Shown piece by piece: positions 6,302 through 11,149 of a stretch of DNA of 11,149 bases. The DNA is taken from positions 1-11,149 of the forward strand of contig CAZFWV010000231.1 of assembly GCA_964522605.1 (NCBI GenBank). Direction: 5' to 3'. The position numbers and the translations under genes were made by a program. The notes beneath the pieces were generated by a model that was given only the letters and a program-made list of their open reading frames with translations, had not been told where the DNA came from and searched no databases. The stretch comes from CAVZLD01 sp964522605. Its GTDB lineage: Bacteria; Planctomycetota; Planctomycetia; Pirellulales; Pirellulaceae. Each line of letters opens with the position of its first letter. Position 1 is the first letter of the stretch.

Positions 6302-6446
6302 GGGCGATACAAGAAGCGGTTTCAAAACCGAAATTCGGGAGGGCGAGGCTCCTGCCGAGCCGGCGTTTGTCGCATCTTCGACTCGGCAGGTGTCTCGCCT
6401 TCCCAGTTTTGAAACCGCCTCGAATGGCACGAGAGAATTCCATTGA
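6192..6446 (+). CDS. Possible small overlapping ORF before the kinase
   Basis: 84 aa. ATG 6192 has a strong GGAGGGA 4-5 nt upstream, and the TGA stop (6444-6446) overlaps the kinase ATG as TGATG, a translational-coupling arrangement. The first 38 codons (MRLRAPVQDAAKAEFADN... to KLKTEG) have very high third-position GC, better than the DUF4405 frame they overlap. The second half comes from palindromic repeat C and reads EGEAPAEP, a peptide typical of translated planctomycete repeats, so it is unlikely to be functional. Alternatives are that the first half is the true, frameshifted C-terminus of the DUF4405 protein, or a remnant of a gene disrupted by the repeat. No family recognised. Confidence 0.35.
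   Translation: MRLRAPVQDAAKAEFADNKPRTLIVMQSVIRHKLKTEGDTRSGFKTEIREGEAPAEPAFVASSTRQVSRLPSFETASNGTREFH
6316..6418. repeat. Palindromic intergenic repeat C, long hairpin
   Basis: Outer arms GCGGTTTCAAAAC (6316-6328) and GTTTTGAAACCGC (6406-6418) pair perfectly over 13 bp. Inner arms (6337-6361 and 6380-6404) pair over 25 bp with five differences, several of them G·T wobbles. The loop is about 18 nt. The GGGCGAGGCTCCTGCCGAGC core, which reads EGEAPAEP or AGASPSR in translation, is familiar to me as a dispersed planctomycete repeat. It fills the gap between the DUF4405 stop and the kinase start and could uncouple or stabilise the mRNA there. Confidence 0.8.
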
Positions 6447-7789
6447 TGCGATGGCAACCTTGGACCACTCGAGTTTTGGTGTTGCTGGCGGCGAGCGCCC
6501 TGGCTTGGTGGCAATACCACGAATATCAGCACGAGCGTCGGCTCGCTCGGGAGACGCTTCGTCGACAGGCCGATTCGCTCGCCAACGCGTTGATTGGTGG
6601 GATTAAATCCCATCGAAATCGCGGTCCGTTCTTTGCCGACCAGTTGCGGGGTTCCCTGATCGGCCTGGTCGAGGCACCGGATATTCTCGCAGTGGCTGTA
6701 CTCGACGGGGAGGGTCAGTTGCTGCAGTCGGCGGGCGAAACTGTGTTGTTCGAGGGCAACCTTCGGACGCTCTCCGGTACCGCGTGGAATGCATCGGGCT
6801 ATCGACTGGTTAAGTGGTTCGAGTTGCCCTCTGTCGCGGATGATGCGTCAGGAGGAGGCGGCCGCGGTCGCAATGGATCGGGCCGGCGGCGGTTCTCCGA
6901 CATGGACGGCTCCAGCCCTGGGGTCACGGAAAACGCCTTCCCGTTGGCGGGTCAAGCAGCGGTGGCTCTAGTTCTCGATCGCACGGAAACCGATGCCCGT
7001 TGCCGAAGTGCCGCCTGGTTGCGTGCCTCGGTTTTTGCTGCGGGCGTTCTCGGATTGGTATGTGCTTGCCTGGCCTGGCGTGTTACTGTTCGAGCCGCAG
7101 CTCGGACACGACTGCTCGAGGCGGAATCGCGCCACTTTCGCGATCTGAGTCAGGCTGCCGCCGGATTGGCTCATGAAACGCGAAACCCCTTGGGACTGAT
7201 CCGCGGCTGGGCACAACGTTTGGCACACTCCGGCTTGACGTCGCCCGAACAAGAGCAACAGGCGGAAGCCATTGTCGAGGAATGCGATCGAGTCACGTCG
7301 CGAATCAATCAGTTCTTGACCTTCGCCCGGCCTGCGGAGCCCAAAACGGAATCGGTCCGAGTCAAGGAAGTACTGGACGAACTAGCCTTGCTGCTGGAAC
7401 CAGACCTGGACGCAAAGAATTTGTCGCTTGTCTACACCGAAATCTCGCCGCGTGAAACGCTTCAGGCCGATCGTGAACTGCTGCGGCAGGCGCTATTCAA
7501 TCTGATCCAGAATGCCGTGCAAGCGTCGCATGATGGGGATCCGGTCGAAGTTTCGATCCGTCGCGACAGCAACGAAGGTCGCCGGATTCTGGTGACCGAT
7601 CACGGAGAGGGAGTTGCGGCCGATGCGGTTGCTTCGCTCTTTACGCCGTACTTCACGACCAAGCCGGAGGGGACGGGACTGGGGCTGGCAATTGTTCGCC
7701 GAATCGCCGGAGCCCACGGTTGGGAAGTCGGATATGCTCATCGGCCCGGCGGCGGATCCGTATTCTGCTTGGACCGAATTCATGCCTAA
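6446..7789 (+). CDS. Two-TM sensor histidine kinase (ZraS/NtrB-like output)
   Basis: 447 aa. The start chosen is ATG 6446. A TTG one codon upstream is also open. TM1 spans about residues 8-22 and TM2 about 192-212, enclosing a sensor domain of about 170 aa outside the membrane. That domain carries an unusual Gly/Arg-rich insert (ASGGGGRGRNGSGRRR, 134-149). The cytoplasmic part has HisKA with the H-box GLAHETRNPLGLIRG (phospho-acceptor His243), the N-box LFNLIQNAVQAS (Asn356), the G1 box DHGEG (385-389), FTPYFTTK and the G2 box GTGLGLAIV (409-417). All catalytic residues are present, so it should autophosphorylate and pass phosphate to the regulator encoded immediately downstream (8-nt overlap). 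Linkage to a sigma-54 activator and HATPase similarity suggest the ZraS-type envelope/metal-stress class, but the sensor domain itself is not recognised. Confidence 0.92.
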   Translation: MRWQPWTTRVLVLLAASALAWWQYHEYQHERRLARETLRRQADSLANALIGGIKSHRNRGPFFADQLRGSLIGLVEAPDILAVAVLDGEGQLLQSAGETVLFEGNLRTLSGTAWNASGYRLVKWFELPSVADDASGGGGRGRNGSGRRRFSDMDGSSPGVTENAFPLAGQAAVALVLDRTETDARCRSAAWLRASVFAAGVLGLVCACLAWRVTVRAAARTRLLEAESRHFRDLSQAAAGLAHETRNPLGLIRGWAQRLAHSGLTSPEQEQQAEAIVEECDRVTSRINQFLTFARPAEPKTESVRVKEVLDELALLLEPDLDAKNLSLVYTEISPRETLQADRELLRQALFNLIQNAVQASHDGDPVEVSIRRDSNEGRRILVTDHGEGVAADAVASLFTPYFTTKPEGTGLGLAIVRRIAGAHGWEVGYAHRPGGGSVFCLDRIHA

Positions 7790-9110
7790 ACCCGAGCGCA
7801 CCATTCTGGTCGTGGACGATGACGCGGCCCAGCGCCGGTTGCTGGGCAGTTTTTTGGAGTCGCTCGGTTTCGTGGTTGCCGAGGCCCCCAGTGCGGAAGA
7901 GGCCCTGGCATCGATCCGTCGTGACTTACCGAGCATGGTTCTGCTGGACGTACGGCTACCTGGCATGAGTGGTATCGAAGCGCTGCCGGAGATCCGCAAG
8001 AGTGTGGGGGACCTTCCGGTGCTGCTGATCACCGCCCATGCGGATCTGCGTCAAGCCGTCGAGGCGATGAAAATCGGTGCGGATGATTATCTGGCGAAGC
8101 CGATCGATCTGGACGAACTGGAAGCCGCAATTACGGACGCGATCGGGCCAGCAGACGATGCGCAGTCAACCGTTGTGGCACAGACTCCACCCCTTCCTCC
8201 GGGAATCATTGCCAAGTGTGCATCGATGCGGCGCTTGGTGGAAACGATTGCGGTTGTTGCCGCCTCCGATGCTTCCGTCCTGATCTTGGGCCCCAGCGGC
8301 AGCGGTAAAGAGGTCGTCGCGCAACTCATTCATCATTGGAGCCCTCGGGCTGCCCAACCGTTGGTCGCGGCCAATTGCGCTGGGCTACCCGAGTCGTTGA
8401 TCGAGAGCGAACTCTTCGGACACACGAAAGGTGCGTTCACCGGCGCGACGCAGGAACGAAGCGGCTTCTTCCGTTCGGCCGATGGAGGCACTTTGTTTTT
8501 GGATGAGATCGGTGAACTTCCCCTGCATTTACAGCCCAAGCTGTTGCGTGCCCTGGAATCGGGACAGATCACACCCGTGGGCAGCGACAAATCCGTAACC
8601 GTCGATACGCGGTTGGTCGCGGCAACCAATCGCGATCTGCAAGAAGCGGTGAACAGGGGGACATTCCGCGAAGACCTTTATTATCGCATCAATGTGGTGG
8701 AGTTGATCGTGCCGCCCCTGAGCGAGCGTCGCGACGATATTCTGGATCTGGCTCGGCTCTTCGCCGCGGAGTTCGCGGGTGGTCCGGTGCGATTATCCCC
8801 TCAGACAACTTTCTGTCTTTTGGCTCACTCGTGGACCGGTAACGTCCGCGAGCTGCGCAACGCCATCCAACGTGCATGTCTCATGTGTCGCGGTGACATC
8901 ATCATGCCAGAGCACTTGCCCCCGAAGATCGGTCGCCACGCATCGAATGAGCATTCAGAATCGCCGGCCGCCGGACGACTTTCGCAAGTCGAGCAAGCCA
9001 CGATCTTAGCCACCTTGGAAGAATGCAAGGGCAATCGGACGCACGCAGCAAAGAAGCTCGGGATCAGTCGACGTGCATTGATCTATAAACTGCGCGCCAT
9101 GGAGCCTTAA
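7782..9110 (+). CDS. Sigma-54-dependent response regulator (NtrC/ZraR family)
   Basis: 442 aa. The start chosen is ATG 7782 (MPKPERTILVVDDD), which begins the receiver domain directly and overlaps the kinase stop by 8 nt. Longer in-frame starts inside the kinase gene are not needed. The receiver (1-121) has Asp12/Asp13, phospho-acceptor Asp56, Thr84 and Lys106. The AAA+ domain (about 140-375) has Walker A GPSGSGKE (170-177), the sigma-54-contact loop GAFTGA (217-222), Walker B GGTLFLDE (235-242), VAATNRD, and the FREDLYYRI arginine-finger region. The C-terminal Fis-type helix-turn-helix is LSQVEQATILATL...RTHAAKKLGISRRALIYKL (400-437). It is complete and intact. It should activate sigma-54 promoters when phosphorylated, and the promoter at 3767-3786 is the obvious candidate target. 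Confidence 0.95.
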   Translation: MPKPERTILVVDDDAAQRRLLGSFLESLGFVVAEAPSAEEALASIRRDLPSMVLLDVRLPGMSGIEALPEIRKSVGDLPVLLITAHADLRQAVEAMKIGADDYLAKPIDLDELEAAITDAIGPADDAQSTVVAQTPPLPPGIIAKCASMRRLVETIAVVAASDASVLILGPSGSGKEVVAQLIHHWSPRAAQPLVAANCAGLPESLIESELFGHTKGAFTGATQERSGFFRSADGGTLFLDEIGELPLHLQPKLLRALESGQITPVGSDKSVTVDTRLVAATNRDLQEAVNRGTFREDLYYRINVVELIVPPLSERRDDILDLARLFAAEFAGGPVRLSPQTTFCLLAHSWTGNVRELRNAIQRACLMCRGDIIMPEHLPPKIGRHASNEHSESPAAGRLSQVEQATILATLEECKGNRTHAAKKLGISRRALIYKLRAMEP

Positions 9111-9156
9111 GACGGGCTTTAGCGACCGGACACACTCAACGGACTTCGCATCAAAA

Positions 9157-10677
9157 TCAAGGTTCGACCGGCGGTGGTGGGAAACTGCGGATCGGGCTGT
9201 AGCGCGGGTAGGTCTCCCAAATATCGCCCTCCCCCGTCACCCGAGGATCGCCCGTCTGCTCGAGGTACGTGGTCATCTGTCTCGCGAGTTCGGCCTTCGT
9301 TTGAGCGAATGCGGGGTCGTCTGCCAGATTTGTCAGGCAGCCGGGATCTTGGACGATATCAAACAACTCCTCCGCCGGCCGCTTGGCCACAGCGAGTTGC
9401 AGGAACCGGCCCAGCACAGGTTCCTCGCTCCCCGCCGCGAGCAAACTCAACGTGGGCCCCGCATCAATATCGTGGTAGGCCCCGTGCATCGGACCAAGAC
9501 TGCCGTCGCTCTTGAGCAGCCGGGGATCACCGGCAGGCCAACGGTCGGGTTGGAAGTTGCGAATGTAGAGATACTTCGTCGTGCGGAGGGCGCGTTGGGG
9601 GTAGGTCCAGTTGTTGTAACGCGACGAGGAATGGCGCTCCCGCGCACACCAGGCAGCAGTGCGCGTCGCATCAACCTGCCCCTGCTTCAACGAAGTTAGG
9701 ATGTTCAGAAGACTGCGGCCAGAAATCGAACTAGTGGCTGACGGCTCGACGCCACAGGCATCAAGAATCGTGGCCGTGAGGTCGACGAACCCGACGACAT
9801 CATCCACGCTCCGCCCTCCCGGAACTCGAGCGCCCCAGCGAACGGCGAGCGGCATGTGGAAACCGTATTCGTAGCAATTTGCCTTGGCCCGCGGGAATGG
9901 CATTCCGTTGTCACTCGTGACAATGACAAGCGTATTCTCCAGTTCTCCCGCCTCTTCCAGCGACTGCAGCATTCGGCCAAGGTGCCGATCAAACCATTCG
10001 ATCTCTACGCAGTAGTCCAGGATGTCGCTGCGGACCTCGGGAGTATCAGGAAGAAACGGCGGTACCACGACGTCCTCCAACTTTTTGCCCGACTTGAGAC
10101 CACTGCCTTTCTCGTAACCGCGATGAGGTTCCTGCGCGCCGAACCAGAAATAGAACGGTTTGCCTGCGGGCCGTTGCGCGAGAAAGTCCTCGAAATTGGC
10201 CGCGTAGTCGTTCTTGCTCATCCCGTTGAACGGAGGCGACGTGGTGAGCCGGCTGAACGCGGGACCCGCAGGATTTCGTGTGCGGCCACTGACCTTCCAG
10301 TTGCCGGGTCCCCATCCCTTGCCGGTGTAACCGATCCAGTAACCGGCTTCCTCCAGGAGATCCGGGAACACAACGTATTTCGCCGGAAAACTACTGGCAT
10401 GAGTGCCCGCCTGTTCAATCTGCCATGGGTGTCGTCCGGTCAACAGAGCTGCCCGGCAGGGGCTGCAACCTGGTGAAGCACCCATCGCGTTGCGGAAAAA
10501 CACGCCCTCCCGCGCAACACGATCGAAGGCTGGCGTATTCACCGCCTTGCAACCAGCAAAAGAATTGTGTGCATGCGACTGATCGTCAGAAATCGCAAGC
10601 AGAACATTCGGCGGGTTTTCAGCAGCGACAGCGCCGGCGCTGCTCAAGCAGATCCAAATGCAGATGATCGCGTTCAT
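9157..10677 (-). CDS. Secreted type I sulfatase, heparan N-sulfatase-like
   Basis: 506 aa. The start chosen is ATG 10675-10677, giving the signal peptide MNAIICIWICLSSAGAVAAE. A TTG 24 nt upstream is also open. The alkaline-phosphatase-fold motifs are all present: PNVLLAISDDQS with metal-binding Asp31/Asp32, the sulfatase signature GCSPCRAALLTGR (Cys71, converted to formylglycine by a maturase not seen here), GYTGKGWGPG (Lys120), QEPHRGYE (His185) and VTSDNGMPFP (Asp256/Asn257). The NTPAFDRVAREGVFF...AGTHASSFPAKYVVFPDLLEEAGY pattern resembles the SGSH-type S1 subfamily seen in marine planctomycetes. The substrate is not predictable, but it is probably a sulfated polysaccharide. The gene ends 46 nt from the regulator stop in a convergent arrangement, with no clear terminator between them. 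Confidence 0.93.
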   Translation of the reverse strand: MNAIICIWICLSSAGAVAAENPPNVLLAISDDQSHAHNSFAGCKAVNTPAFDRVAREGVFFRNAMGASPGCSPCRAALLTGRHPWQIEQAGTHASSFPAKYVVFPDLLEEAGYWIGYTGKGWGPGNWKVSGRTRNPAGPAFSRLTTSPPFNGMSKNDYAANFEDFLAQRPAGKPFYFWFGAQEPHRGYEKGSGLKSGKKLEDVVVPPFLPDTPEVRSDILDYCVEIEWFDRHLGRMLQSLEEAGELENTLVIVTSDNGMPFPRAKANCYEYGFHMPLAVRWGARVPGGRSVDDVVGFVDLTATILDACGVEPSATSSISGRSLLNILTSLKQGQVDATRTAAWCARERHSSSRYNNWTYPQRALRTTKYLYIRNFQPDRWPAGDPRLLKSDGSLGPMHGAYHDIDAGPTLSLLAAGSEEPVLGRFLQLAVAKRPAEELFDIVQDPGCLTNLADDPAFAQTKAELARQMTTYLEQTGDPRVTGEGDIWETYPRYSPIRSFPPPPVEP

Positions 10678-10790
10678 TTGCGTGTCCCGTTTTGACGTCA
10701 AAACAGTCGCCGCATGATGATTACCAGCATATCATGACGACACGGCTGACCACATCATCCTAAACTAGCTCCACTCTAACAGGCTACCAA

Positions 10791-10852
10791 CTGCCTCCTT
10801 TTTCGAGAAATCGTCAGCCCGAAGATCACCCAGTTTGCCAAAAAGGAGGCAG
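10791..10852. repeat. 13-bp inverted repeat in gene-free region
   Basis: CTGCCTCCTTTTT (10791-10803) and AAAAAGGAGGCAG (10840-10852) pair perfectly around a 36-nt loop. No T run follows the stem on either strand, so it is not a standard terminator. It lies between the sulfatase start and the stop of the right-edge gene. Apart from this element I see nothing in 10678-10940. It might be a small dispersed palindromic element or a regulatory hairpin. Confidence 0.65.
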
Positions 10853-10940
10853 AGTTGAATGGCGTTGATGCAGAGGACCGCAGCCTCGCGCACAGCGGGC
10901 AAGACTCTAACGCAAATTGCTCGGGCGGCTTCCAGTAGTT

Positions 10941-11149
10941 TTAAGCGCGACCGTCTTCTTCGACGAGCCGCATGGCTTCAAAACCGGCCTGTGTCAACGA
11001 ATATGCGCCTTTGAACTGCTCCTTGTCGAGCAGTTTCTTATCCGTCAGCGTCCGAAGGGCCGTGCTGTGTTTTTTCAGGTCGGAACCAAAAAAACACAAC
11101 ATCTTTCCCGGAGTCATGAGGAATTGGCGGAACTTTCGAAAGACACGTT
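10941..11149 (-). CDS. Small winged-helix-like protein, 5' end off the window
   Basis: An open frame with TAA at 10941-10943 runs without a stop to the right edge (69 codons plus 2 nt). An ATG in this frame lies at 11115-11117, but coding sense continues upstream (RVFRKFRQFLMTPGKML), so the gene probably starts beyond the window. The peptide contains LKKHSTALRTLTDKKLLDKEQFKGAYSLTQAGFEAM. That alternation of a helix, a short wing and SLTxAGF is typical of winged-helix DNA-binding domains and of small planctomycete proteins of unknown role. Codon use is coding-like. Function unknown. Confidence 0.65.
   Translation of the reverse strand, partial: RVFRKFRQFLMTPGKMLCFFGSDLKKHSTALRTLTDKKLLDKEQFKGAYSLTQAGFEAMRLVEEDGRA

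Noticed and set aside
5100..6418. The repeats as a CRISPR array
   Set aside because: They are three unrelated palindromes at irregular spacing with no repeated spacer unit and no cas genes.
5732..6613. 293-codon open frame on the minus strand across the DUF4405 end and the kinase start
   Set aside because: It is antisense to two well-supported genes and to repeat C. Its peptide is Ser/His/Ala low complexity plus repeat-derived GSAGASPSR.
7614..7781. N-terminal extension of the response regulator
   Set aside because: It overlaps the kinase HATPase domain. The receiver domain starts at the ATG at 7782, which gives the normal short overlap.
9111..9156. Terminator between the convergent regulator and sulfatase genes
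   Set aside because: The 46-nt gap shows no stem of useful length and no T run.

Overview
The window looks like a planctomycete chromosome, most likely of the Pirellulales/Rhodopirellula type. Four things point there: an exported protein with the planctomycete N-terminal surface-protein motif (RRTLLAEPLEKKELLAAD), secreted glycan-processing enzymes including a type I sulfatase, GC-rich coding with long antisense shadow ORFs, and several palindromic intergenic repeats of a style common in these genomes. No phage, insertion sequence, CRISPR array, rRNA or tRNA is visible.

Layout. (1) Positions 15-3299, minus strand: a two-gene unit, a secreted GH95-type alpha-L-fucosidase followed by a secreted nucleoside-hydrolase-like protein. 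Their stop/start junction is a 14-bp perfect tandem duplication. (2) 3300-3890: a possible short minus-strand CxxC protein, then a near-consensus sigma-54 (-24/-12) promoter facing right, and a leader with hairpin potential. (3) 3891-9110, plus strand: an exported ferritin-like DUF2202 protein, a DUF4405 cytochrome-b-like membrane protein with a Gly-Met-Arg repeat tail, a possible small overlapping ORF, a two-TM sensor histidine kinase, and a sigma-54-activating response regulator overlapping the kinase by 8 nt. Three different palindromic repeats lie in the gaps of this cluster. (4) 9157-10677, minus strand, convergent: a secreted sulfatase related to heparan N-sulfatases. (5) 10678-11149: a gene-poor stretch with a 13-bp-arm hairpin, then the C-terminal part of a small winged-helix-like protein running off the right edge on the minus strand.

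How the parts may fit. The regulator has the GAFTGA loop that contacts sigma-54 holoenzyme, and the only good sigma-54 promoter I found lies upstream of the DUF2202 gene at the head of the same cluster. The simplest model is an envelope redox/metal-response module. The kinase senses a signal outside the membrane, the regulator activates the promoter at 3767-3786, and the outputs are a surface ferritin-like protein and a heme-type membrane protein. The signal and the chemistry are not known from the sequence. The flanking fucosidase and sulfatase fit a lifestyle on sulfated, fucose-containing algal polysaccharide, but nothing directly ties them to the central module.
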